Below, piece by piece: positions 24,291 to 35,980 of a stretch of DNA of 64,000 nucleotides. Position numbers and translations under genes: made by a program. Under the pieces are notes generated by a model. The model made no database searches. It was not told where the DNA came from and saw only the letters and a list, made by a program, of their open reading frames with translations. Position 1 is the first letter of the stretch, and each line of letters starts with the position of its first letter. Origin of the DNA: Athripsodes cinereus (taxonomy: Eukaryota > Arthropoda > Insecta > Trichoptera > Leptoceridae); assembly GCA_947579605.1 (NCBI GenBank), contig OX388317.1:21781384-21845383 (forward strand), read 5' to 3'.

Positions 24291-25495
24291 CTGATAAAGT
24301 ATAGGTATTCTAAATAAATAATTGTGCACTGTATAGAAATGTGCGCGTCTTCACGCATACGTATGCGTTGAACCTTTGTATTGGGTATAACCTTGTTGAC
24401 TCTGTTCATCTGTGAGTGGTAGTCGTATACCCACACGTTACGTATTTCGCTCAGTTGGAAACGGTTTTCTATGGATCAGCGTCTGTTTCTCTCATACATT
24501 TTGTGAAATTTATTCTATTATACGTACATAATATGCGTATACATTTGTACTTATTTACCTACCTGTATAGTTGTTGGTCAACATGCAGGTAAAGATATTC
24601 GTGTTCTTGGGTGGGGTTCGCTACGCCACAGATAGTAATTGCCATGCTTCTGGATATTATTATAAGATGGATCATGATACTCCAAATATTTTATTTTGTA
24701 CCTTTATAGAGATGATGAATTTTGTATCTTCTATAAAGTGCAAGAGAGACATTGGAGCAGGAAAATAAAATACATTGTAATCTCATATTGGCAGGGGATT
24801 CGGAAGGTTGGAGAGTAATTGATTATCACCAAATTTATTGACTGCAAAAGAATAAATAGCAATTAACTATATTTTATTTTATATTTAATTACGCTTCACA
24901 CTTGAAGGCATTCGTAGATGTGTGAGTCTCAAGATGGGATCTGCTACGTCAGCCGGGTCCCCCGCCCACTGACGAGGTAGGATCGGAGATGCCAACGGAG
25001 ATCGGAGTTGGCATAGTGGTATTAAACAAGAGAATTAAAATATTAATAAAACGTCACCTAAACGGATAAATAGGATTCCTTGGACTCCTGCAATATCCAG
25101 AAATAAAGTTATTTCAACATACTTTTATTAATGAATTTCAGATGTCAGTTGGTTAGAACCGGATGAGATTTGTATTATTTGTAAAGGTGGAAACTGTTTA
25201 TGAAGTTTAGGTCACTATTTTAAAATTTTGTATGTGTGCAACCTTGGGGATATTGGCTGCCTAGCGATTACAGAGATTATACAACTGCGTATACTGACAA
25301 TATGCATTGCTCATGAGTGTGTAGTATATTGTGTCAAATAGTAGTATGTAGGTATGTTGTACCTATTATTTTTATGTATAATTATTATGTATGTTACTAA
25401 GTGATGAGGACGTTATCGGCATAACCTTATCCTACGTCCCATAACTAGAACTCGTACGAAGGTATATTGCGAGTGTCCTACTAAGTCTGTGACAA
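24291..25495. other. Non-coding, no feature recognised
   Basis: Contains a GC-rich patch at about 24935-25020 with a repeated GATCGGAG and TGCCAA...TTGGCA inverted words. Nothing else supported. Confidence 0.35.
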
Positions 25496-25677
25496 GTCGG
25501 TAGCCTGGAGGTAGAGTCTCGGCCTTGAGAACAAGGGGTCCGTGGTTCGATCCCAGGTGCCGGCAAACTCCCCTTTCACGGCACAAGCTTTTAGCTTAGT
25601 GTGAAAAGTGTATAAGGTTGTATTTGGGTTTATAACAAACCCAGATATATCTTTTTTTTTTAAAAAAAAAAAAAAAA
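25496..25677 (+). repeat. tRNA-derived SINE (family A), full length
   Basis: Head GTCGGTAGCCTGGAGG, B box GGTTCGATCCC, CCGGCA, body and tail hairpin as in the copy at 6240. The tail is unusual: ten T (25652-25661) directly followed by sixteen A (25662-25677). Confidence 0.88.
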
Positions 25678-25821
25678 GATGCCAACAAATATGTACATTT
25701 AATAATATTTTAAAATACATTATCAATAGTGACATTTTATATTAGTGATCGGCTCTGTATGCTACATTTATTTATCAGTAACGCCGTTTACCACCCATCC
25801 TCCTGAATAAACTGTTCTAAG

Positions 25822-25989
25822 ATGGCTGCAGCACGTTCGCCGAAAGCTAGAGTTAAAAATTACTATACGGAGGTTCTGAAAACCACCGAACACGATGTTA
25901 AAGACCGTAAAAACCTAAAGAGTTATTCGTCGTCAGAAATTACCTCAAAGCAAATAAACCCGTCATTTGCGCCATGTTTTTTTTTTTAA
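25822..25989 (+). CDS. Possible 55-residue reading frame, unrecognised
   Basis: ATG in a strong context (AAGATGG) opens a 55-codon frame: MAAARSPKARVKNYY at the start, then a polar K/E/D/S-rich stretch, ending PSFAPCFFF at a T-run before TAA. The base composition is more coding-like than the flanks. The stop sits in a homopolymer (T10), so the true frame could continue if that run is miscounted or spliced. I do not recognise it. It could be a host exon or the N-terminus of a transposon protein. Confidence 0.25.
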   Translation: MAAARSPKARVKNYYTEVLKTTEHDVKDRKNLKSYSSSEITSKQINPSFAPCFFF

Positions 25990-28900
25990 ATAAAGCTTAC
26001 CTTTTTTATTATTGCACTTGTGGGCGATATTGTAATTGTATGATTAGAGTACCTTCCTACTTCTATATGAGTTCATTTACATTTGAAAGAAAAACTTGTC
26101 GCAGGAAAGGCTACGTCAGAATCACTTGCCATGATTTCAATATAGGTAATATATTATAATTTTAATTACTATTATTACTACGAACTTTGTAAAATTGTAA
26201 TGTGACTGTTCCCAAATACAGTAGTTCTGTATTACAGTCTTAGACTATAATGTAGTTGGTTGATTACAGTTAAAGCGATTTTTGTTGTTGTGAATCACTT
26301 GTTCATATACTAAGACTTGATGATTCATTTCTAAATCTTTTTGTAAAATAATATATTATTAATGGCCAAGTTAACTAGTAATGATGATTCATATATTTTT
26401 TTTCCAAATATTATGTACACACTGCAGGTGCATGATATTCATTAGAAGCACTTGTTATTGTAGATACTTAGTATTGTGATAACAAAAATTCCTAGTAATA
26501 TCGAAGTTAATTTACAAATAACCATTGTATGAGGTTGTACACCTAAAATATTAATTGAACACGTGAAACTGAATAAAATATAAATGACAATATCACCTAA
26601 TTTGCTAGTCCCCGAGACCAGACTTCAACCCGCAACCCATCTTTGGCTTTATCCAATCAAGCTACCGGATGACATACCGAAGGCTTCGACATTCGTATAC
26701 TTCTCCTTCAGCAAGCATAATATTATTATTAAAATGTATTGTCCATGTGCCTGCGCTGCCTGCACATTGGTGTCGGTTGCTAATTTAGCCATACTATATA
26801 TAGTATTATGTTGATATAGTTAAACTACTGGTCTAGTACGCAACATTACCTACTCAGTCTACTTTAGTTATGTACGGCGGTTGCAAAACATCAACGCTTG
26901 TATTATGCGAATGTTGGCTGGTTTTATGATAACAAGCAGCAGTTTGGTGAATTGCCTTACGTTTCGTTATATTGTGTCATAATCTAAATCTACTGACTAC
27001 CTCTATACATTCTACAGCTTCGATAGATTGCCATAATAAATAATACATTATATTATTTACCTATATACCTACCTGTATATCGTTAGTGTGCCAAGGTCAG
27101 GGTTTTTGAATTATTCACAATCCATGTCGGTGCCTTGTCCATTTTTCTATTTCAGTTGTGCTATGTACTTTAGTTGTTATCTGTGTCGCTGGTCTCTTTC
27201 TATGTAGGTATATAATGTTCTACAGATTTGACCAAGTAGGTAACTAAAGTACATAGTAACATTTATCTCTGTGTATATTTGCAAGTCAAGTAGGTACAAT
27301 GCGATATTTTGTTGTCTCTCTATTAGTTATACATAATATATCATAATATTATTTGCTCATCATAGCAACTTGATTGGTGAAATATAAATTCTTATTCGGG
27401 ATACTATGTAGGTACTACCACTACCTAATCGCTATTCGTTCGAAACTAGGTTACGGGTCGTGGTCATGTACTGTGTTATATGCATTTATATAGTTATGTG
27501 TATGTAGGTAGATATATGGCGTGTACCGTGTACCCTTATTGTATGCCAACGCTAACAATATAGGGCAGAGATAGTGTAATGCATTCCTTCTGAATAATGT
27601 ATGTAGAGATACACAGCAATGTGATACGATGTTATGTTGCAAAGAATGCATATTATGTTTGTTAAGTGGTACCTATGTAGGTGGAAAGGTGTATCTTCTG
27701 GAGTATCGAAATTATCTGGATTAAGAAGATACTATCTACCCTTTAATCAGCACCTGCTGTAGATGAATTATTTGAGTTCGGGGTAGAAAATATTCCCTCT
27801 AGAGAAAGTTGCTCTCTATCAACGTTAATTGTGATTTAACGTCGCGCCTTTATCGTAATAATCACATTTTTTTGTAGATGTATGTACGAGTAATTTGTTT
27901 AACTTGTAAAGAAACTAGGTGTGATTAACATGCACCGGGGACATATTCGTTGTGCTGTGTGGTTTGCACTCTAGTTATATTAATGTGTGCACACCATTTA
28001 TTTAATCTAGTACATACAGTCATAATATATAATGAGTATTTATCTAGTACATATAGAAATAATAAGAATTTTTAAGATACGTATTTATGTCATATCATTT
28101 GAAATTTTCTTTTCGGCTGACATGCGGCATCCTCACAGCTATATTATTACTTGCTACTTTGTTATGTACGATGCGGATAAAATTTGTGATAAAATATATC
28201 CTAGCAGTGTTTCGCGACCTTTGGGATATATGCCAAGTTCAGTAATTGTTTGCTCATATCAAAACTAGGATATCGCTTTCAGGATTTAATTCCAGGTACG
28301 TATATTCCTATGACACTGTCATCACAGAGTATTAATAAAACTAATATTGTTCACACTAATCAGCACCGCGGTTACATTCTAATATTAAATTCAACTTGGA
28401 GACTGCAATGCGGTGTCGTTAACGTTCAGCTTTTTTTTTAGTACACAGTATTCATACTGAACTATATTATATCAACATTATTCTGATAACCCGGCGGACA
28501 CGATCATTTGAATGAGTCAATTTTTTACTAGGAATATTACAGTATAATATATGATTTTTTGATGATTTCGCTATAAAGATGTCTTGTGAAGATGTGTCTA
28601 AACTGTCATAGAAATGCTCTGAGTGGAGGAGGGTCGCTTCCACCCTGTGCTCCCGAGAAGAGAGTATGTAGGATGATATGAAACTGTGTTTCATTTAAGA
28701 TTACATTTTTCTAATAGTCATTCCCGGAAGCAACGACGCAAATCATGTGCACACTAATACATGCAAGTATGTGAATTGGGTGTAAATGTAGGTGTACGGA
28801 TGTCGGATAGGTATCTCGCGGTTACCTAGTACTTACGATGCGCAGAAACTTAGTTCATTTCCTAACTGTGATTGGATCTGACGCCAACAGCGAATCATAG

Positions 28901-29076
28901 TATGTTATGTTATTATTGGTGGATAGGTACCTACTATTTTTGTTTGTGTTGTTTTTCACAACCTAGACGCTAGCCGTCCGTTGCTTATAACTTGAAGGAA
29001 TCAATAACAATTTTCATAATGCAAAATATGTATCAAGAATGGAGAGTAATTATTGTATAATATAGTATTCTAATCC
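25990..29076. other. Non-coding block
   Basis: Unique-looking AT-rich sequence. A weak tRNA-like string on the minus strand near 26680-26600 (GGTAGCTTGATTGG then GGGTTGCGGGTTGAAGTC) may be a decayed SINE. Nothing else supported. Confidence 0.35.
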
Positions 29077-29122
29077 ATGCGGGCCAGTGATATGTTATAG
29101 GAAACATATCACTGATGCGGGC
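29077..29122. mobile_element. 30-bp hAT-like palindromic remnant with 8-bp duplication
   Basis: Positions 29085-29114 form a perfect 12-bp stem (CAGTGATATGTT and AACATATCACTG) around a 6-base loop. The stem is flanked by a perfect direct repeat ATGCGGGC at 29077-29084 and 29115-29122. CAG-G ends plus an 8-bp duplication are hAT hallmarks. It looks like an element reduced to its inverted repeats. Confidence 0.65.
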
Positions 29123-29857
29123 ATTTTCGTGCTCAGTCTCACATCACATTTTATTAATCCATGTGAAGATGATTTCATAAATGAGGTTAATATCAAAGCT
29201 AATATTGGGAAGGAGTGTTAGACTTAGGACGCAACGAATAATCATACTTCTAATAATGTGTGTCTAGGCGTAGATAGAACTTTATTATCAAAGGAAAAAG
29301 AAACCGCAGGGTTAGTAGTGGTCGGGTCATGCAGCTCGCATTTCTCTGGCTTCGTTCCTCCCTCGGGGCGATTGCCAGTTTGCAGCTGTATTCTCTACCT
29401 AACATCGTTATGTCGCATCCGGCTTGGGTTGTCTAATGACGAAGGTTTCTTTGAACCCAGCTGTGTGTAGGTACATAGGTACTATACAATATATTATTAT
29501 GTACATATTATTATCTACATACATACTTGTATTTATCATAAAATGCCTCATACTCTCATCTACCTGAATAGCAAATCAACCAAACAACCAACCAACCACC
29601 TGTCTCAAGTGCCTACACATTGCTAATTATACGTAATCTTTGATTCAAACGAGATGAGTCGCGTATTTGTTTGTGCAATCATTTATTCTTACTTCCAATA
29701 AACTAAATAGTAAACGTAAAGTAAAGAATACTATAAGTATTAATTCATAGCATTATTCTCATTATGATTAAGATTTAATAGCTATTTTGACTGCAAGTAT
29801 CACATAATATAATTAATAATTCAAGAGTTTTTGTGTTTACGCTGTGGAAATCCATTT
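29123..29857. other. Non-coding, no feature recognised
   Basis: AT-rich, unique-looking. Confidence 0.35.
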
Positions 29858-30142
29858 TTAATTTTAATAAATAAAATATAAAAATATATTATTGAGCACT
29901 GTTTAATCTCCACTATGTTAGGTTAAATACCGAACGTTTTCGCCTATACTTGTAGGCATCTTCAGGGAAACTGTTTCCCTGAAGATGCATCCCTGAAACA
30001 TCTTCAGGGAAACTGTTTCCCTGAAGATGTTTCCCTGAAGATGCCTACAAGTATAGGCGAAAACGTTCGGTATTTAACCTAACATAGTGGAGATTAAACA
30101 GTGCTCAATAATATATTTTTATATTTTATTTATTAAAATTAA
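29858..30142. repeat. Perfect 114-bp inverted repeat (palindrome)
   Basis: Left arm 29858-29971 and right arm 30029-30142 are exact reverse complements by eye, around a 57-base centre. Two smaller palindromes built from CATCTTCAGGGAAAC and GTTTCCCTGAAGATG lie at 29957-29987 and 29999-30029. The arms contain CCTATACTTGTAGGCATCTT and CGAACGTTTTCGCC. Could be a foldback element or an assembly or replication-generated inverted duplication. Confidence 0.9.
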
Positions 30143-30162
30143 TATAGTTAATAATATCATTC

Positions 30163-30400
30163 CCGTGGAGCACCCGGTAAAGAATTGGTCTCCCACTCTT
30201 CTCTGTAAGTTTTCGAGTGTCCTGTAAAAGGCAGGTGTTCGAAAAAATTAAGACATTGCACATCTTAAATTCAGCGATGAGGTTTGCCACCCATCCTGAA
30301 TGTCTTGATTTTATATTGGCACGAAGAGGACAGCTTGCATGTTTCTTACATGCAGCTGGTCTGCTGGCTACCCCACTTGTGGGATATGCCGTGATGGTAT
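30163..30400 (+). repeat. SINE-like repeat (family C), reference full copy
   Basis: Order of blocks: GTGGAGCACCCGGTAAAGAA, TTTTCGAGTGTCCTGTAAAA, CAGCGATGAGGTTTGCC, CATCCTGAATGTCTTGA, GGCACGAAGAGGACAGC, TGCATG-loop-CATGCA, GGCTACCCCACTTGTGGGA and CCGTGATGGTATAATAATA. No clear tRNA promoter boxes, so it may be the 3' part of an unknown LINE or an untypical SINE. Confidence 0.85.
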
Positions 30401-30632
30401 AATAATAATATCAGTTATAGAAATGTGGACACTTGTGGTGTTTTTTTTTGTTGTGTTGATGCTTATTCTGAAAATAAACTAAAAAATAAATCTGTGGGTA
30501 GGTACAGTATTACTTTTACTGTAGAAGGTTTGTATGCATTACGAAAAATATGTTATTTATGTAAAAAAATAAAATGAAACAACATAATAAATTAATCCAC
30601 TTGTGACTTTATTAATTTGTTGTATCAGATGT

Positions 30633-30715
30633 TGTATTGGCACGGAGAGGACAGCTTACATGTTTATTCTATGCAGTTGGTCTGCTGACTTCCCCACTCG
30701 TGGGATGATATATAG
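30633..30715 (+). repeat. SINE-like repeat (family C), 3' part
   Basis: TTGGCACGGAGAGGACAGC, CATGTTTATTCTATGCAG and TTCCCCACTCGTGGGAT. Confidence 0.7.
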
Positions 30716-30862
30716 TAGTAGTTTTTATTTAAAAATAAAAACGTCCACGGCGGCTCACAAATTAATTGTAACATTTGGCCATACGGAAGCTTTCGAAAGC
30801 CGACTCGCAAATGAGTAAAGTTGCCAGAGGACGGTATTTATTTTGTGTACCTCCACATCTAT

Positions 30863-31004
30863 TAACAACAAATAAAAATTATGATTTATAGTTTCAGTAG
30901 TTACTTTATTATAGTGACATGCGATGTCTTACGAGACGTAGGAAAACGACATCACTATAATAAAGTTACCAGTAAAATTATGTCATAATTTTTATTTGTT
31001 ATTA
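30863..31004. mobile_element. 142-bp MITE
   Basis: 22-bp terminal inverted repeats with one mismatch: left TAACAACAAATAAAAATTAT, right ATAATTTTTATTTGTTATTA. A second inner pair (TTTATTATAGTGACATG and ATCACTATAATAAA) gives a long hairpin. ATTA or TTA may be the target duplication. Confidence 0.65.
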
Positions 31005-31276
31005 CTAGATATTTGTTTCACTTTATTTATTTTTTCATATTATGAACTTCGACCAAAAACCGTCGGTCGATAAATTAAACTGTATTATTGTAGTAATGGT
31101 AGATACTGACTTGGACATTTACATACAAATGTTGTCATTAATGTAATACTTCTTGTTGGGTGAAAGTTTTATCAGATTATTTGGAGGTATTATGACATGA
31201 ATATCTTTATCTTCCTATTTACTTTCGTCGTCTTTGGTGCGGAGCTACGGAGCGTTTAGGTAGCTAGCGGATATAT
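31005..31276. other. Non-coding, no feature recognised
   Basis: Short AT-rich gap between two inverted-repeat elements. Confidence 0.35.
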
Positions 31277-31825
31277 ATCGATGGTTTAAAGCACAAAAGA
31301 CACATGTCCATTATTTAGGTAAAATGAGTTAATATATGAACAAGATCGGTTGCAACGCCATCTATGTCCTGATTAAATATTACTAACAATCTTAATATCA
31401 TTATTGAAATATTTAGTAAAAACCAAATGTCACATGTCCACAAATTCACTTTGTTTTGTGCACAGATGTAACATGTCACAAAAGATATGAAGATTCTAAA
31501 AAACACATGTTCATTTAGGACGGACATGTGTCATCTGTGCACGCATAAACGCATCCCAAAAGTCGCCGTGAGTGGCACTTCCATCACACTTCCAAACACA
31601 TGTCCATGACCATCATCTAAAAATACTAATTCTTGGCATTCTGGTTAAAAATAAAGTAAATAATAAGTAATAAATGACATTAAAAAAGATCAAAGATTAT
31701 GATTTTCAACACCTTCTGCATTAATTTGAAGTTAGTGAATTAATTAAGAATCTCAAACCTTCAAACCCTGTTTTCTCTAAACTGTCAAATGTGGACATGT
31801 GTCTTCTGTGCTTTAAACAATCGAT
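31277..31825. mobile_element. 537-bp inverted-repeat element with repeated CACATGTCC motifs
   Basis: Ends are GGTTTAAAGCACA...GACACATGTCCA at the left and the reverse complement of TGTTTAAAGCACAGAAGACA at the right. It is flanked by ATCGAT at 31277-31282 and 31820-31825. CACATGTCC or close variants recur at about 31301, 31434, 31503, 31523, 31596 and 31793, in both orientations. No transposase, and the 6-bp duplication does not identify a superfamily with confidence. Confidence 0.75.
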
Positions 31826-33539
31826 ATGTATTATCTACCTACTTACATGTACTATGTACACCAGTGATACAATAAATATCAAGTACTTACGGATTGTGAC
31901 TAGGTGCACGTTGCCATTTTCGTGTACAATTTGATTGCATTGAGAGTGGTGGTAAAAATGATGTATAATCGATTCTAGTTAATGGCTCTATTTTAATAAC
32001 TATTGCCTCATGTACCTATATATTTCACACAATTTCATCAACCCGTTTACGTGTGACAACGGAAACAGTTCTCCCGTAGGTAGGTATACCTCATGTGCCA
32101 TTGTATTAGGCATGTATACATACTTAGACACTATTAGGTACGTATTATGCAATGGGCATTAGGTGTGGTGGGTAGGTGGTACCTACAATATTAATGTATA
32201 TGTTATTAATACGTACCTACTTATGTTCATTTACTATATTATATTGAATGCAACTTTTGCGTCGCGTAGATATCTGTCCGCGAGTATGTGTACCGTGTGG
32301 CCACTGCCCAGCCGGGGTCACTCGCCGAGGGCTGTCCTGTAGGCCATATTTGGTTAGACCGGTTCCTGGTGACAGCTAACTACTCCGTTTCTTTCTCCAA
32401 TACACGTATCTATTGTATATCTATCTATATTATATTGTATCGTGTAATATATGTATCTTACTAATACAATCTAAATACTGTATGTATTACGTTCTTCCGG
32501 TATCCACCGGTGATATGTGAATGTCAAAGCCCTTTTCCCCGATAAGTTTGAATATAATTCACGACCGCATGATGACAATGGAAGGTGTCATATACCTATA
32601 ATGACGTCAGATCGTTCGCGCAATTGCAATTTGTTGTAGATGATATTATGTTCACTAATTTGTAATTAAATCCACACATAAATATTTGAGTCCGTTCGTA
32701 TGTATGTATGTATGTATGTATGTATGTACTTATGTCCTTAATGGACTCGGAAATTAGGAAAGACCGAAGTAAAATAATACACTCTATACAAGGTCTCATC
32801 TTCTGGGCAGGTTTAAGGCTAAAAACATTTTAAATATCTTACGTATTGATAAAGATATTTTAATTTTAATGCGACCATGTCACAAAATTAGCAACAAAAT
32901 GTATGTAAAATTAATGCAAGATTTAGTAAAAAGCAATATTCACAGTCAAACATTTTTCATTGTATTGAATTAATATCAAAATGGATGTAACAATAAATAC
33001 AACAATTCTGAAACTAAATATTTAGGGTTTATTTTCGTAATAAAATATCGTGTTTGCTAATGAGAAAAGCTCTTGAATTACGTGAATAAAAATTGCATAT
33101 TTTTGACATATTGGCCTATTTTAATAATGGAAGACATTATGAAACCATAGAAAACTATACTGTAGAATAATAATAGTTTTACCTATAAAATCCATAAACA
33201 ATGTTAAATGATTTTCAATGAGTGGGAACCTATTTATTTTCACCTAATATTTTTTACATAAATTATGAAATATTTGATAGCAAAATATTCTGAAATATTG
33301 AAGGATGCAGATAATCCATTTTTAAGGTTTTTTGGGAATAAAGAGTAAATACTTAGGTGACAATTTATTCTTGACTTTTTTTAATTTCATAGCAAATACC
33401 CATTTATGCACTGCAAACCAAAAATACAAATTCGAATGTGGACAATTATAATATTTTAACATTTATGTGCCTAAAACTTTTTCACGAAATGGGATGTTTA
33501 CCCTTTTTTTCTTATAGATATTTGGGATGACAATCTTCG
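31826..33539. other. Non-coding, with a GC-rich islet and a (TATG)n microsatellite
   Basis: GC-rich patch at about 32280-32350 (GTGGCCACTGCCCAGCCGGG). (TATG)n run at 32697-32727. Otherwise AT-rich and without recognised features. Confidence 0.4.
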
Positions 33540-34400
33540 AGTTTTTACATTAAGATGAGGTTTTTAGTAGTTTTTGCACGTAGGTACCCGCCTATTTTTC
33601 TAAATAAAATATGAGCTTTCGGGGTGTCGAGCTCACATATTTTTCATTTGGAAGAGGTTTTTAGCACTTTTTCCATGTTGGTACCTACCAATATGTGGGA
33701 TTTCTTAACTTCAAGCTTTTTCATCGGGACGAGGTTGTTAGTACTGTTTTTTCCATGTAGGTGCCAACTTATTATTTTTTTTACATAAATGTGAACATCT
33801 GAGGTGTCAAACTTCAAGATTTTTCAATGGGAAGAGGTTTTTAGCACTTTTTTCGATATAGGTACCTACCTATTTTTTTTTTACCTAAGTATGGGCATGT
33901 GAGGTATCAAACTTCATGATTTTTCATTGGGAAGAGTTTTTCAGCACTTTTTTCGATGAAGGTACCTACCTATTTTTTTTTACCTAAATATGGGCATGTG
34001 AGGTATCAAACTTCATGATTTTTCATTGGGAAGAGTTTTTCAGCACTTTTTTCGATGTAGGTACCTACCTATTTTTTTTACCTAAATATGGGCATGTGAG
34101 GTATCAAACTTCATGATTTTTCATTGGGAAGAGTTTTTCAGCACTTTTTTCGATGTAGGTACCTACCTATTTTTTTTACCTAAATATGGGCATGTGAGGT
34201 ATCAAACTTCAAGATTTTTCATTAAGAAGAGATTTGCAATGCTTTTTATGATGTAGGTACCTACCTATTTATTGTTACTAAGATATGGGCATGTAGGGAG
34301 TCAAAAATTAAGTTTTCTCATTGGGAAGAGCTTTTTACTTCTTTTATCCACGTAAGTGCTTACTCCATTTTTTTTTTCAATAAGATTTTGTTGTTTTAAC
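33540..34400 (+). repeat. Tandem array, about nine units of ~99 bp
   Basis: Successive GGTACC anchors fall at 33583, 33680, 33760 (GGTGCC), 33861, 33961, 34060, 34158, 34256 and a decayed one near 34355. Each unit runs GTAGGTACCTACCTATTTT, GGGCATGTGAGGTATCAAAC, TTCATGATTTTTCATTGGG, AGCACTTTTTTCGAT. The central units are near identical and the outer ones diverged, as expected from unequal exchange. Confidence 0.92.
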
Positions 34401-34431
34401 CCATGTATTTGCAAGGTTTTCTATTTAATTA

Positions 34432-34462
34432 AACCCGAGCGATGCCGGGTTACATACGCTTG
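34432..34462 (+). repeat. Hairpin resembling a Helitron 3' end
   Basis: AACCCGAGCGATGCCGGGTT can fold into a GC-rich stem, followed after eight bases by CTTG where Helitrons carry CTAG or CTRR. It directly follows the tandem array, which is a common arrangement in Helitron-like elements. No Rep/helicase is present. Confidence 0.3.
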
Positions 34463-35708
34463 TTAATGAATATGGGAGGATTCATAATGTATTTATTATG
34501 TGTGCGTCAAGAATTCGAAACCCATTCGGGGTGCCATCTGATTTATAATATAAAAACATTTTGCGTATACCTGCATAGAAATACTCAGTCGTGAGTTTAT
34601 TAAATTCTCCGCTATGTGAAATCGAGAAAGCTGCTTCTACTACGGGAAATAAGTTACGGGGTTCGCGGCTATTATAATACATTTATACGGTAGTTTTGAA
34701 GCATGCGAGGTGTCAGGTAATCGCAAAGATAGCCGCCTGTAAATGTTTACAAATTTTACTTTCTCGTATGTATGTCAACTTTCATTAGTAATGTGTCGTC
34801 GCATAATACTGTAATGTAATACAATATACTACTTATAAGATCAACAATTATGATTATGATTGTTACTTAGGTATTCCATAATATGCACATACCATCATAA
34901 TATAACAATAATAAAACAAAATGTTGAAGTTATCGGTACTCTTGTTAGGTAGATAGGTGTCGCGTACAGGTATTTATTGTAAAGTAAGGTAAGTAGGTTA
35001 CCTCGTGAACTTCGCAGTGTGCTGAGCTCTGAGCGCCAGATGCTTCAACTCTCTGTTGTCAGTGTTGTGTTATGTTATGTTGCGATAGAATGAGGTGCAA
35101 TGTCAGTCAGCTAGGTAGGTATGATGAACGGTGTTACATCTCTTCTATGTGGGTGCCTAACTGCCTACTATACACTAATTTAGGTCTCCGTATCTGCAAT
35201 CTGCGGTGAAATGTCGAGCCTTCAAGTGAAATGGAATAAACTACCAACACATACATAACCTAATATACACATTTATATGTATTCAGCGTTGTTTTGTTAC
35301 AGCATTTGTATTATGTATTCATAATCGTTCCTCTCAGTCCCTCTCATTGTTTGCGGCTATATGCTTATATATTGACTTTTCTTTCTCGCGATACCTTCCA
35401 CCTCGTACGTATATACAACCTGTTGGCTGTAACGGGCTTCTATTCCCGTTATAAAATTCTCTTTTGTAGCTAAAACACCAGTTACCGATGTGCCAACTTT
35501 TGTGATTTGTTTTATTTTTTATTTATCTAGTACCACTTTAACAGATGTTGTTTTTCTTCTTTCTTGGGTATATTTTTACATTCGGAGAGAATATATTATT
35601 AGATTGTAATTTTAAACTGAAAATTTTCATGATAAATTTCTTCTCGTTGGTTAAAATCTATTTTATTGATAATTAACAACCGTTTAAGATTTCTGGTGGC
35701 ACCTAAGT
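34463..35708. other. Non-coding, no feature recognised
   Basis: AT-rich; no supported gene. Confidence 0.35.
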
Positions 35709-35980
35709 ATACAATAATAATAATAATAATAATAATCTTTATTGCACAAAATTAGTATACAAAGAAGAAAAAACATGGTAACATAACAATAAAATACATA
35801 ATTTTGTGCAATGGGCGAGTTTATTGCTGAAGCGCAATATCTTCCAACTAACCCATACAATAATAGTAAACTTGTACAAAGTATTTAAACAAAAATAATA
35901 AGCAGTTATAGGATTACAACATGGTATTCAAAGGACGAGTTTATCGCAGAAACGCGATATCTTTCAACTAATCCAATATT
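35709..35980 (-). repeat. Two LINE 3' end copies, minus strand, with (ATT)n tail
   Basis: An (AAT)n run at 35712-35736 followed by CTTTATTGCACAAAATTAG is the reverse complement of the LINE tail. Stem-loops TATTGC...GCAATA at 35822-35839 and TATCGC...GCGATA at 35942-35959 show two tandem or nested copies. Confidence 0.75.

Noticed and set aside
25481..25735. 84-codon minus-strand frame with TWDRTTDPLFSRPRLYLQATD
   Set aside because: This peptide is the well-known antisense translation of the tRNA-like SINE head, not a protein. The same applies to the frame at 4583-4972.
34432..34462. Firm Helitron call
   Set aside because: The expected CTRR is CTTG here and no 5' TC end or Rep/helicase is seen, so it is kept only as a low-confidence hairpin.
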